NCBI RefSeq assembly: GCF_020882245.1
Contig: NC_083598.1
Coordinates: forward strand, 16,113,178 to 16,177,177
From: Rhopalosiphum padi
Lineage: Eukaryota > Arthropoda > Insecta > Hemiptera > Aphididae
Reading direction: 5' to 3'
Length of the DNA: 64,000 nucleotides
Shown here: positions 25,120 through 37,690 of the stretch, piece after piece
How positions within the stretch are numbered: position 1 is the stretch's first letter
Layout of the letters: every line of letters starts with the position of its first letter
Position numbers and translations under genes: made by a program
Notes under the pieces: model-generated
Databases searched by the model: none
What the model saw: the letters and a program-made list of their open reading frames with translations, nothing else
Told to the model about the DNA's origin: nothing

Positions 25120-25524
25120 AGTTGATGTTGCGTAGCGTTATGCTTTATCAGGAATTTTTTTCCGAGGGCTCAGCACCGAAGGGTATCATTGAGGCGTAAG
25201 ATACTTATGATATTGATAATCATTATAACGTATACTACGTATATTAACTTGAATGTGCATTATAAGTATCTACAGTTACAATTTTTCTCAAAAAATAAAA
25301 ATAATATTTAACAAAAAAAAATACTTGTAACATGGTCAATGGTGAGTGTCGCCTCCATTTCCGATAATGTAAAAGTATACATACACGTATTATAATGTAA
25401 GATATTATGGTCGTGACTTATTATAGTTATATGACGTGACGTGACATATTGACTGACGTTACTGCAGAGTACAATCGTGGCCCAGCTGCCACACAACCAT
25501 AGTAGCAGGTCGCGACGGAAAACG
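25120..25524. other. G+C-richer patch
   Basis: Contains a run of TGACGTGACGTGACA near 25431, a CRE-like (TGACGT) cluster, followed by GACTGACGTTACTGCAG, an acceptor-like word. A 91-codon minus-strand frame with ATG (25308-25583) overlaps. No domain is recognised. Regulatory DNA is a fair guess. Confidence 0.4.
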
Positions 25525-25656
25525 ATGGTCTTCGTTTTGTTTTTAGGATTCTTCCAATTAAATAGCCACAACAATGTTGACATATATAAATTTGTTTCAG
25601 AAAGTTTTAAAAAAAACCGAAATGCAATAGGTAAAATTAATTATTTCAATTTTTAA
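25525..25656 (+). CDS. Candidate 43-aa secreted micropeptide, unproven
   Basis: An ATG in good context (A at -3, G at +4) opens a frame starting MVFVLFLGFFQLNSHNNV, whose first 12 or so residues look like a short signal peptide core. The mature part would be a polar, Asn/Lys-rich peptide without cysteines, ending KINYFNF. The frame is open upstream to an acceptor-like CTGCAG at 25466, where it would add about 20 residues including RSRRK. There is no dibasic processing site inside the peptide and no known family. The hydrophobic start is short and A+T-encoded, so chance is likely. A 91-codon frame lies antisense. Confidence 0.12.
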   Translation: MVFVLFLGFFQLNSHNNVDIYKFVSESFKKNRNAIGKINYFNF

Positions 25657-25665
25657 AATCTAAAG

Positions 25666-25705
25666 CAGTAGTTCTCGACCTCTTTTGGTTTATGTCACCT
25701 TTAGT
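25666..25705 (+). mobile_element. Possible hAT-type 5' end
   Basis: CAGTAGTTCTCGACCTCTTT followed by TGGTTTATG resembles the CAG-GTTCTCAACC start common to many hAT (Charlie-like) transposons. No matching inverted end was found within the next kilobase, and no transposase frame, so at best it is a solo or truncated end. Confidence 0.35.
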
Positions 25706-25709
25706 CACT

Positions 25710-28700
25710 AATTTTGTTTTATTTAATTATATTAAATATAAAATTTTGAAATAGTATAATGTATAAAAACTCGAAACAGGACTTTCCATAAAAATTCTAA
25801 TAATATTATTAGTTGTTGGGTAAAGGTATTATAACCAATTAAAAACATGTTATGAATATATAGATGTGTTTTGAAATATGAAATTAAAAAATATGTAAAT
25901 ATCATATTGAAATTACGGTATACATTTAAACTTATTGGTATTAAAAATTAGTTATATAATAATTTAATAAAACTTTAACTTCAATTTATGAGTGTTGGAT
26001 ATAATGAATACCTTTAGAATACACTTCTCAATTTATCAATTCACAATAGGATACTATAAATAATATATGGATGAATAAACATTTTTATGTAGTAAAGAAT
26101 CGCGTTTTGTAATTCATTGCTTTTAATAGCGTTTATATAAACGCTTATTATTTTTGTTGAATTTATCGGCAATTATGTTACATTTCAAGAATACATTTTT
26201 TTTTTAACAATAATAAAGAAAGATATATGTTATTAAGTATTATTGATTTAGAGATTTTTACTAAAAAAAAAAAGAAAGAAGAAAAAATCAAAATGTTAAT
26301 ACAGGTATTAATCACGTATGTATAATAAATCACTTAGTAGTACTTTTTATGATATAATAAAAAAAAATGTTATCCTCATCATATATGGACCGTATACGAA
26401 TCTACTGTATTTTGGCTTTTAACAATTTTTTAATGGTTTTTAGTTCAGTGAATATCTATACGTATTATATTATACTAGTATACTACATACAATATAGTTG
26501 CATGTTTTGTATACGCGTCATTGTCGTCATCATATTGGATGTGTCATCTAGCACTATGATCAACATACATAATATTTACTTTAAATTTTGCATTTATTCA
26601 AATTTCAAGTTTTTTCACTTTAAAATATTCCCAGATCACACTTTTAAGGAAACAGTTTGTTTATTACGATAGTATTCGTGATGCAATGCAATTATTTTAT
26701 AGGTGGTTAATAATATTTTCGAATATGTATTTATTTTTTACATAGTATATAAAATTCAAAATTTATTCAAAAAAGTAAATAACATAATCAGGTAAGGGAT
26801 TAAAATAGCAAAAATAAAAATTCCAAAAGCGATATCAATACATTGCAATAACATTATATACTTTAGTGGGCACCACTTTATATAGTAATATATAATACAT
26901 ACTCTGTATATTTATAACAATTTCTTTTGACCAACATATTATATTAATTGTATGTATTAATTTGTTTGTTTCAGGTATGTTTGTCATTGGTTTTCAAATC
27001 TATCTTATTTATATTATGTACTTATGCATAAAATATTTGTGCCGAGATCTCTACGTTATGATGTATACATATGTGACCGCCAGCTTCAAGTAAATAATAC
27101 ATTTATTAAAGTCTACGAAATATAATCTATGCTTTCTACGTTTATAGTAACCGGTACTGTATCAAGGTTTTTTTTGTTCTGAACTACGATAGTAAACCGA
27201 TATTCCACGACGGAGATTTGTCTTTTAAATTGTTTGACGTTAAATCCGCGTAGTACCTACTCGAACTGCAGATTATCATCGATAACATAGATTATAATTT
27301 ATGTGCCAATGTGCCATCTTTACCACATCTCATCTCACAACGCCAATGGTGACTGTTAAAATATTTACGTAATATATATAATAATATACCTGTATCATCG
27401 TCCATCGCGTTGTGTTTTTACACTTTTTTCGCGCTCCCGATCATACATCGGATTTCAATATTAGTATCGCTATTATCATACAATATATATTATAATATAT
27501 GATCGCGAGTAGAAATGACTTGAAATCGTGTGCATGTATATACAACTATATATGTAGCATACATAATATATTATAAATACGACGCGAGACTCGCGTGATT
27601 AAAATCCTAAACGTAAAAAAAAACAACTGCTGCGAGTTTTCCTATAGTCTATAGTAGTATAATAATATAATTAATATAAGCATCATGAATTCTATAACTA
27701 TACAGTTTATTATGAATTATGATGTAATTGAAAAATAAAAATAAATACATTTTTCTGTACAAATTTTATCACGGAATTATTTGTATTATATAGTGTTTTT
27801 AGTTTAATTATTCGTAAACAAAAATCGTTAAGAACTTAATGCTTTTCTTCGCCATTATAACTATTTAACTACATCTACGTACTTACTTCTATACCTTGTA
27901 CAACTTATTTGAGATCGTTACACATATTTTTATACTTATAGAATAAAAGTGAGAGAGAGGGTACACTAACTATAGCAAAACGTTTTGGTTAATTTTTTAA
28001 TTAAATAAATAAGTTTACTGTAATTATAAAAAAAAAAAAATTGTAACGATTTCAATTTTTTCAGTTAATTTCAAAAATAAAACTTGCTTTATGGGTTTCT
28101 TCAATAATATTGTGGTTAAAAATTAAAAACAAAAATATATTAATATTTAGCGTTGTAATGCAGAACGTATCTTCCAGCTACACAATGATATTAAATAAAA
28201 ATAAATTAATAAATGGACCTTAATTTTATGATTCATTAGACAAAAATATATAGAATGTCTTACCATAAAATTGTATATTATTATTTAAAAACAAATTAAA
28301 TTTGAGTATATAGCTAGTTGTACCAGGTTGAATTGACTTAACTAACTCAAGCAAATTTTGTACATTTAATTGTCCAACTTTGTTATTACCAGGTGACTTA
28401 ATATTTTCGTTTTTCGTACAAAAATAGCACCGCTGTTTTTTTTTTTTTTCTGTTACTTTTGGTGCCAATAGTAAGTTAAACGTATATGACAATATTTTAC
28501 AAAAATATGCACTCCAATAAAAAAGTGGGTCAGTAATTTTGAGTGTCAGATCCTTCGTTAGCGGTTATTTTCGTTACGATATTCGAGACGCACCGTAAAA
28601 TTATACATACTCCACGACAGCTGAACGTTTTCAGAACTACGTTTATTTTATGATAGTAAGTATATAGGTGGCCTATTCATTTTTCATCTCATGAAATTAT

Positions 28701-30110
28701 TGAATTAGATTTTTGCTCGCGTTTTGTGTCGCGCATCCAAAATGTTATTTCTTTTTGCTATAGTAAACGTCTGTATATATATTTAAGAACAAGCTAGGCG
28801 TTGAACAACACAATAACACATTTCACACACAATAAATTGTCGTAATGAACAGTTTTTTCCTATTTTTCCCTATAACTTCACGTTGTACGATATTTTACGT
28901 CAGATAAAAAAACATATTTTTGTACTTCAAACAATACTATAGGAAAATAAAAACTGTTTTTGTAGTTCGTAAAAAGCACATCAATAGTAATTTATAGTAA
29001 TATACTAGATACATGGTCTTTTTCGCAACAACTTGTATTCATCTATCATTATTTTTTCGATGAGATTCTTCAAGAACAATTTAATAATATTCAAGATTTT
29101 ACCTATATATTTTGGTTTTAGAAATATAAAGTTTCTATATATTGAAATATTCTTTAAACTGTTAAAACCGTGAAATATATCAGTGTGGATAAAATTTTAA
29201 TAATATGATATCGACTAAAAGAAATAAATATTTTTTGTTTTAAACATTGATAAATTATTATTTATCATTTTAATGTAATAAATAATAATAGAGTCAAATG
29301 TAGTAGTTATGAGAAATCACGTTTATTTGTTTAGGAATAGTACTTATGTGATCCTTTGAAGTACTATATATAGTAGGTTCATATGTAAAACAGGGTCGTT
29401 TGTGTGTATAATCAATAGAATATTTAATACTTACATATATATTACTAACGGAGATTGAGTCGTGTTTAAAATTGGATTGACGTATTGAAGATATTATGCC
29501 TTTACGCTACGATAGGGATAATTAAGTTTTAGTTATTTCTTCTTTTTCTCCCAGCTGCATAAAAAATACAAGTTTTATTGTTGTGAATTATGACGTACGT
29601 ACACATTTATACAATCGACCATGAATTATTATAATGCATTTAAGAACTGCAAGAGGGGTAAAATGAAAATGGCAATAACGCTATAGGCTGCTCCGCTACT
29701 TTTGTGTTTCTATTTGGTTACATTATAATGCTGTATGGGAGAAACCGAGCAATATCTTTAGGAAATACAAGATATAAAAAATCAATTATATACATTTTAG
29801 TCACTCATATTTTGTAAATTGATAAATGGCTTGTACTATAATATTACTAACTAGTAACTTCATTTAAAAACAAAAGAAATTTATACTTAAATTAACGATT
29901 GACAAAATAATGACTATGGCTGTCAAATTAATTATTATTAATCAATGTATTCTGATAGTATTATGTTATTCTTATCTCTGTTATATATAAATACATTTTA
30001 ACTTAAACTTTGGATATTTTTACCTAGAACTACGCATATATTTATGTAAATATAAATATATACATTATACATGCATATTGTTCAATAAATATAATTATTT
30101 TTTTGATAAC
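25710..30110. other. Long A+T-rich non-coding stretch
   Basis: No supportable gene. Small G+C-richer segments at 27040-27110, 27240-27480 and 28540-28640 have no long frame. Open frames at 26367-26672 (plus) and 28226-28492 (minus) are A+T-encoded and featureless. Poly(A)/poly(T) runs at 28028-28040 and 28438-28449. Confidence 0.65.
26958..26980 (+). promoter_or_regulatory. Candidate recursive splice site
   Basis: The sequence AATTTGTTTGTTTCAG is directly followed by GTATGT: a pyrimidine-rich 3' splice site fused to a strong insect-type 5' splice site at junction 26974/26975. This matches the recursive-splicing consensus known from long Drosophila introns, where an intron is removed in steps through zero-length exons. 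It predicts a long plus-strand intron spanning the site. No flanking exons are visible in the window, so transcription direction is an inference. Confidence 0.35.
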
Positions 30111-30186
30111 AACCTTTCATGAGATGTTGATATATATTTTTATGCTTGGAATAAACATCACGCCAGAAAAGCGATAACAGTTTTCC

Positions 30187-30369
30187 GTGACAGGGGAGCA
30201 GCAGCAACAGCAGCAGTTTCCTCGAGGATTTATTGTTCTGCACTCCCACCATTCCATGTCTTCATCAAACGGGATAATTGGCATTAGCCGCGAAGACCTC
30301 ACGCGGCGGACCACGACTACGAGCTACCGCCCCGTTACGAGCGTTTCCACTACCCGCCATACCAACTAG
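30187..30369 (+). CDS. Exon-like frame with a short polyglutamine run, unproven
   Basis: Frame reads TGEQQQQQQFPRGFIVLHSH and on to a stop at 30367-30369, with mixed codon use in a G+C-richer patch. The first codon is GTG and an in-frame TAA lies just upstream, so it could be coding only as the 3' part of a spliced gene, for instance after the CAG at 30191-30193, although the pyrimidine tract there is poor. Opposite frames are also open. The CAG run is a trinucleotide repeat by itself. Confidence 0.12.
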   Translation: MTGEQQQQQQFPRGFIVLHSHHSMSSSNGIIGISREDLTRRTTTTSYRPVTSVSTTRHTN

Positions 30370-30742
30370 TTCTTTATTCTCTGATCTTCGTCTCGGAAGA
30401 ATTACTTACGTATCTATAAAGTTTTCCCTCGTTTTAATGTTTTCTCTTTCTATTTCTAGTAGCCCCTTTTCGTAATAGTTAACTATACGTAGCGCGTGGC
30501 TTATTTGGGATGAATTGATAATCTACGCAACGGCTGCGATGGCGATTTTTACCATTTTCCTAAAGTATAATAATATAAAACGCTTATAAACTGGGTCCGA
30601 TTGAAAAGAATACCGTAGTTATGAAAACATTCGTCTATTGTCAGCAGTTAGTTGTAATCAAACATTGTCGTATTAATATTTCGTTGGTACCTCACCTACA
30701 CGCACTATCAACTCGCAATATAGATAAGCATTTTGTAATACG

Positions 30743-30764
30743 TATATATATATATATATATATA
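30743..30764. repeat. (TA)11 microsatellite
   Basis: Uninterrupted TA dinucleotide repeat. Confidence 0.95.
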
Positions 30765-32098
30765 GATGTATATAAATTTCGGTATACAGCCTACGCGAGT
30801 CTCAAGTGCATCAACTCGAGTGAGTATACGGCTATATATTACTTTATATTTCACATGTATACTAAATGTTAATTATTTACTATGTACGCTATATTTGCGC
30901 GGTAATATTTCTCATGAGCAAGTCTATGTATATATCTAAAAGGTAATCTTAAAGGTATATGAAAATAGTTAATATGTAACCATTGACCCGGTTAAGGAAC
31001 TGAATAGTTTATTGTTGCTAAGAAATATGTTACTCGGATGTATGATGTATATAATATGCACTATAAATAATTTCCTCTCAGTGTATACATACAGACATTG
31101 CATGGTATATGAGTATATCTTATGTGTTTTGGTTGAACAATTTTCAATGACGTATAAGAAAATATAAATACAAGTTACAACGTTTATAGACATACGAGTG
31201 GCTATTATTGAAAAGTGTATTGAGATTTCTTTGTATACAGGTACATTTATTATTGATATTCGGCTATTAATATAAGAATTCAACAATATTTCTTGACCTA
31301 ACATAGCGTTTTACTCTAAATTCTAATAACTTCCAACCGTATATACATATAACATATATAGGGTATAGGTAAGAAAATTAAAAAAAATAATTACGTTCGT
31401 TACACGTTTACCATTTTGTTTTTTTGTTTTTGTTTTTTGTATTTATTATATTTATAGTATAACGTTTGTTGAAAAATATATATTCTTTGCAAAAATGATT
31501 TATACTTTTAGTACAGCGTTTTTTAAATGTGCAATGCTGTGCCTAGGGATATGTGATGTGATGAACGACACTGCATATATACTGTTTTGAAGCGTTAGAA
31601 TATTATAAACCACCCTTCTAGAAAAAAATGAAAACGTCTTGTATGAACTTTAACACACGTGAAAAACTTTTCTTTGTAGAATTCTGAGTTATTTTTAAAT
31701 TAATAATAATAATAAAAAATAAAATAATATATTATTACACTACGCTCATTGTTAAACTTAATCAAACATACAAACTCTTCGTATTTGTGCGTACGTCTTT
31801 TTCTTTGACCTGTCAGTCAATGTGGCTGTGAATAAACGTACTATTTCGATAATATACACATCACATTTATTTTATTATAATATTATGTTTACGTCCAATA
31901 GGTATACATGCCGGTGAAGTATGTGTATATAATGTATATAGTATGTGAATCTTATAGTATTATAATAATGTATAGGAGGTACTTACGTGCATGCGGAAAA
32001 AAATAATGTATCCCCTTTGACGATTTGCAAGGGTACTAGCTATGAATAATAGACCATCATCTTGGGTACTTTTTCGTGGTTATTTCTGTAACTTTTGT

Positions 32099-32116
32099 AA
32101 AAAAAAAAAAAAAAAA
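32099..32116. repeat. Poly(A) run of about 18
   Basis: Uninterrupted A run on the edge of a G+C-richer patch. Its origin cannot be determined. Confidence 0.9.
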
Positions 32117-32139
32117 TGAAAAAAGCAACACGGGGCATT

Positions 32140-32580
32140 TGCTAAGACGTCAGGTGTCGGTTAAAATACGATAAATAAGTCACTGGGGGAGGCGCCGGAT
32201 CCCCAATCGTGCAAGAGAGCTTGTATAAATCATACGGGTGTGGGAAATTTTTTTCCAACCGCTTTCCTGTTTTTGCGAAACAACATCCTTTTGATTTATA
32301 TGGCACTACCTATGTTTCGTTTTCGTCTTGTTTACCGAATAAAGTCTTGGAAATCGAATGCACGCCGCGTTCGTGCCATCGCCGCTTTTTTTCTTCTTTT
32401 TTCTTTGCACGAACGTGAAAAAATAAAAATAAATAAACAAGAATTACTCGTGTACTCGTGCCAAAATCATTAACCTCTGTCGGGGCAGATAGGGCAAGAA
32501 GGCTGGGGCAAAGTTTGCGGAGTGCCGTACGTGTTTAGAATGTGGGATGCGGATCAAAGCCATGTAAATTTGTTCTCATC
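32140..32580. other. G+C-richer patch
   Basis: CpG-bearing DNA with two overlapping plus-strand frames (32209-32418 and 32240-32473) in different registers, neither with a recognisable domain. A G-rich stretch with GTCGGGGCAGATAGGGC lies at 32478-32494. Confidence 0.4.
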
Positions 32581-32599
32581 CCTTGGGCGTATAATTCGA

Positions 32600-35500
32600 T
32601 TGCCTATCCTGGTTTCCTATATATATATATATGTATATTATATATATAAACGTGTATACCTTTCGCGTGGAGGGTAGTTGGAAGTTATAATATATATCGC
32701 ATACTCCTTTTGTCGGACTCGAAAACCGTCGTATATAATATTATATATGCATTCGTGATACGACATTACGCGCTATATGACTAACACGATTGGCTATATA
32801 CATTTTATATACTTATACACTGTCGTGTGATGACTACGGTGACGTACACTTTGACTTCAGTAAATATTTCATTATAATTTTGTATAATATGTATACACCT
32901 ACTATATTATAAAGTTTATATTATGTATTTATTATATCCATAGTTATTTACTGTGATAGTTTGATATATATGTTCCATTATAAACTGACCACGCTAAATA
33001 TCAGTCAAAACAATTTATGGCAGTATCCCCGAAAATTGTTACTCGACGAACAAGTAGAAAAACCAGTAGCGTTCCTACCCAAATTTCTATAGGTGGATGG
33101 AATAGTTGTTAATACATACTACGTTTTATGGGATGATTCTTTAAATTATTTACACTTTAAAAATACACTTTTTCGTTATAAATTATGGCTAGGAATATTT
33201 ATATTAGTATAATTTTACTATATTATACTATATTATAGTATAACATAAAATTATCTGCTATATGTTTACAATTTTTTGATCATAAACATTTTTTTTTTTT
33301 TGATGAAATATATTTATATATTTGTAATTTCATAATCGATGGCAGAATACTTTCTTAGTGTTTTCAAATATTTCATTAATATAGGTGCATGTGAAGCTTT
33401 TTTTTTTAGAAGAGTAAAATGGAAATGGAGGTGAGATGCCCCGATATAAGTTATAGCCCGTCTATATAAATTTGATTATTTAAACTTCAATGGCCTATAA
33501 TTTTAATTACTAGTTTATTTTGTATCCAAATTATATACAACTTTTTTTAAAAATTATTTTGAGAGGAGGCATTCTGCTTCTGAACTTAAAATTAAAAATG
33601 TAGACAGGTACCTAATATTTATAAATAATACAAAAATAAATAAATAAATATCATTAAATCTATTTTGTACAATGTACATATTTTTATGAAAATTTATTTT
33701 GGCTATTTTGGTGAAATGGATTTTTAGTGATATATGAAATACCTACCCCGTAAATTAGTTATTATAAAATTTGATGGAGGTTAGAAATTAGGAGGCGTGA
33801 GTGGAAAAATTTCCCAGCGATGACACTCCAGAACATTATAGTATGATCTATAACCTATAATAATACTAATCAAACAAAAATAGTTGGGGTTGTTCACAAT
33901 TATATATATATATATATTTATTAAAAGACCATATATGTATATAGTGTACTTTCAGCAAACCTTTAAATTGACGACGTTAATATAGTTTGTATGAAGTCGT
34001 TTCAAAGTTATTTCATTCGCCCCATATATACACACTACACAGTATAGATATGTACTATATATAGTATGAAAAACCAAGTGTATAATATCTCTTGTACCTA
34101 CTCGATTATTGCCACGAGTTTTGTAGTTGCCACTGCAGTGTAGGTTTTAGTGACCTTTTTGTTTAACCTTACAAATTGTTTAAAAGTTGAATTGCGAAGG
34201 TTTTCAAAGTATTAATTGTGTACTTTATATATTATTTATAAATTATAGGTATATATTTATATAAAGATATATAGAGTCATAAAAACTTTCTCTATATGTA
34301 TTATCACAATGTTTGTGTTTGGAGTTCATTTTTATAGTGTTCCCAATGATTATAATTGAATTGTCGAATCGTTATCATCATTAGTACAAGTACCTATATA
34401 ACGTGGCATTTATCCATTATTAAACTACTTTTTGTATACGTAAAAACAAATAACGCTAAAAGTTTGTATTTGTATAAATTTGAAGGAAACGCATCGTTGG
34501 ACCAACTACATTGACTTTGAACCATTCGCTGTAAAGAAAAGAGCTGCGTTAAATAATTTTGTTTTGTTCTATTTTTTCCATAAGCAATATTAACCGGATA
34601 ATATTTTTCATTCGGACAACAGAGATGAAGATATAATGTCAACAATGACGCAATAGGGAATAAAAAAAACAAAAAACAAACTGTTTGTATACTGTATATT
34701 ATTTCCGCGGAAAACCGTCGAGATGCGATCATCGTATGCACGCCGTAAAAATGTAAAATAATTAAAGAAGTAAAAATAAAAAAAATAGCAACCGGATCGT
34801 TTACGTATATTGTATATAATATACAGAGGTCAATAGGTACGTATAAATTTGTTGGACTTGGGTGTGCTAAAAGAGCAGACTAAGGGCTTTTATATAATAT
34901 AATATTATACGCCGTTTACTTTTACGCTGCGGCAGCAGAATGTTTTTTATAATAACAATAATGCGTGTATATAAGACATTTTTTTTTGTATCTTGTTTTT
35001 TTTCTCGGATAACGAGCGCAAAGTATACACAAAATTAATAATTATTATTACTGTGCAACGATATTATCTGTACTTCGTATTAAGTGAATCATAGTACATT
35101 GTGATTGCATATGCCAAATATAAAAGTTTTTGGATGGTATAAACATTGTATTCCTATATTTTTAATTATCATTATTTTATATAATCATTATATTTATAAT
35201 AAAAAACATTACTGTCTATCTGAAAATTTAAGGAGAAATATACTACCTTAATTGTTTTCTGATAGTTAATATTTACTAAAATTATATTCCTGTAACATTC
35301 GATTGATAAATAAATAACAACAATAATTATTATAAATTTTCATTTTTGTCTAAAGATAAATTTATAAAAACTAAATCTAAAATTGAAAATATACATCATT
35401 AATTTAAAACAAAATAAACACAAAACCAATTATGATAAATGAAAAATAAATGTAAAATATACCTTTAAACATTATAAACTATATAAATCAATTAAATCAT
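32600..35500. other. A+T-rich non-coding stretch
   Basis: No gene. Contains (TA)8 at 33901-33916, (AAAT)n at 33634-33650 and a small G+C-richer segment at 34440-34740 with a featureless minus-strand frame (34394-34741, 115 codons). Confidence 0.6.
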
Positions 35501-35511
35501 ACATATTACAG

Positions 35512-35761
35512 CTGCGATGATTCCAACGTCATGCGATTACGGTTAAGATATAATCGTCTTCCTAAAAAGTGTATGATTTTAATCACGGAATTAGACCCTC
35601 GACTTCGTATAATTGTTTATCGTATTCTACTCGTAGTTATAACTAATCTTTACGTGGACTTTGATATGTCTCCGAATAATTTGCGTCGCCGGCATAGGTG
35701 TATATACACACGTGTAGCAGCTACATTGTTAGTCGTTAGAAATCGAAACTGTCACGCATAA
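35512..35761 (+). CDS. Exon-like frame, 76 codons from ATG, unproven
   Basis: An acceptor-like TACATATTACAG ends at 35511. An ATG at 35531 opens a frame MRLRLRYNRLPKKCMILITE that continues to a TAA at 35759-35761. The product would be strongly basic (many CGN arginines) with a hydrophobic middle (IIVYRILLVVITNLYV). Arginine CGN codons are unusual for such A+T-rich surroundings, but CpG-rich composition also produces them. No homologue is recognised and no donor or poly(A) signal frames it. Confidence 0.14.
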
Positions 35762-35789
35762 ATTATTCGCAATCCAGCCTTTGACGATG

Positions 35790-36010
35790 TTTCCTCCCTC
35801 GAGCGCCCAGCTCAAAGCGAGTTTTCTGTTTTATACATATGTGTCTCCGGTTCGAAGGACACCCCGTCCCTACTATGTTCGTGGGCGAGTCCTTTGCAAG
35901 TGCGTTAAGTGATTTATGCACAACGGTTGTGAAGGGCGGCACATCTGTGCGCGGCGCCTTTGCGTATATTATTAATAAATATATATTATTTGTATATATA
36001 CGTAGGCAGT
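35790..36010. other. G+C-richer non-coding patch
   Basis: Contains CTCGAGCGCCCAG and GTGCGCGGCGCC. No long frame in any register. Possibly regulatory. Confidence 0.4.
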
Positions 36011-36171
36011 GAAGATTACTACAGAGATTTCATTCTGTACGGAATTGGTAAAAAAATATATATTATATTAATCCAAATGAAACTTGTTCTTAGCGTATTA
36101 TTATTTTTTTGTAGCATGTATCTACAATAGTTTTCCTGCCTTTGTATATACAGATTTATTTTTATTTTCAG

Positions 36172-36367
36172 TACGAATATTGTGCGAAAAAACACTCTTA
36201 TGCGGTCCGATTTACAATCGGTGTACGAGAAAATACGACCTTTCTCCCATATAGGGTTAATTAGCTTTTACCGTCCTCGATCGTATAGAATACCGACAAA
36301 CACCTGCAGCTTCCGCTGCTATACAGTATTTTCGCGCGCTTTTGGTACGTTTAGAAATCACGTTTAA
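36172..36367 (+). CDS. Exon-like frame behind a strong splice acceptor, unproven
   Basis: The run TTTATTTTTATTTTCAG ends at 36171 and is the best-looking lone 3' splice site in the middle of the window. Immediately after it, one frame is open for 64 codons (TNIVRKNTLMRSDLQSVYEK and onward) to a TAA at 36365-36367. The region is G+C-richer than its flanks. If real it would be a terminal exon, but no AATAAA follows closely and no upstream exon is recognised. No domain is recognised. Confidence 0.15.
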
Positions 36368-36369
36368 TT

Positions 36370-37690
36370 AAAGTCACCGGTGCTTTCCAAAGTTGATTCT
36401 ATCCGCACCACCGCTACATCCGCTATTGACCTGTCTCCGAGCTCCATAATAATTATTATATGCCTGTCAAAGGCTCCTCGACGTCCAATCGATTTCTCAC
36501 CACCACTATCGCCGTTTCAATCGTGAATCATCGTGATGTTGACATTGTTTAACAAAATATGTCACAGTCTCACAGCTACCTACCACTGTATTATTAATAT
36601 ATATGTATGCAGAATCTAATATAGTGTTTAGAAAAATATTTAATGTATTGTATTTTTTTTATTTACTCCAAAGTAATATTTGAGAGGTAGATTAACATAA
36701 TAAACATGTAGTATTATACACAATATACGTTATTTAATTAATGCGTTTTGTAAATTAAATAAACGGCCTTTTTTGTTATTGTACTCAAGTCAGAGCGTGA
36801 AAATTTATAATAACGTTACTATTTAAAAAAACCGTGTTTCACACAGTAATTATAATTAATTAATGAATAACTTTTCTACTTACTGCTATACATTTAAAAA
36901 TAAAACAGTGGTCGACTCTAGTTGGGTTAGTCTGTTTCGAATATTTTGTAATATAATTATCTTAGGAATAATTGTAAATTAATTTAAAATAATGTGAATA
37001 AAGAATCTCATATTTATATATTTAAATTACCTGCATTATTTTTTTGTTGATAAATGTATGTCTACACCTATACGTGAATAAAATAAAAATATTTAGTGAG
37101 AAATAATACGAATAATAATATTTATGAGACGAAACTGTTTTTGAATATGACAGAATATCAATATTTATTTTATTGTTTTATTTTTATTATCTATTTATTA
37201 ATGTTTTAATCTGAAACAATACCTATAATTATTCACTTAGTTAGTAATTTTGAAGGGTTTTACTACAATTAACATTTTATTTTTCAATTCTACATTTTAA
37301 AGTTTAACGATTAAAATTATCTATAATTTTTATGACAATTAACTATTAATAAATTATCTATGGTTATATAGAATATATTATGATATTTATATTTTATTTC
37401 AACATATTTTTAATTTTTATTAAATTGAATAACGTGTCAGAATTATTCTTTTCACAAATAGCCATAATATCCAATAGTTTTCTACATTTCTAAGTATTAT
37501 TGTGTGTTGTATTAATTTAAGTGTAAACAGACACTGATTTGTTGGTAATAACTTTTAAGATCGGTATTATGTTTTGTTCAGTATATATAAATATACATCA
37601 TATGCTTTTACACATGGCGTATATTATATTATATAATATATATACCTACTACCCCACCATAAATGGTTATTTCGATATTCTCAATAGAAA
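36370..37690. other. Non-coding stretch
   Basis: 36380-36560 is G+C-richer without a long frame. From 36590 on it is A+T-rich with no feature. Confidence 0.6.

Larger units (their letters stand above)
30480..32140. other. A+T-rich non-coding stretch
   Basis: No gene. Includes the TA microsatellite below and featureless frames at 30621-30872 (plus) and 30969-31304 (minus), both dominated by A+T-encoded residues. Confidence 0.6.
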
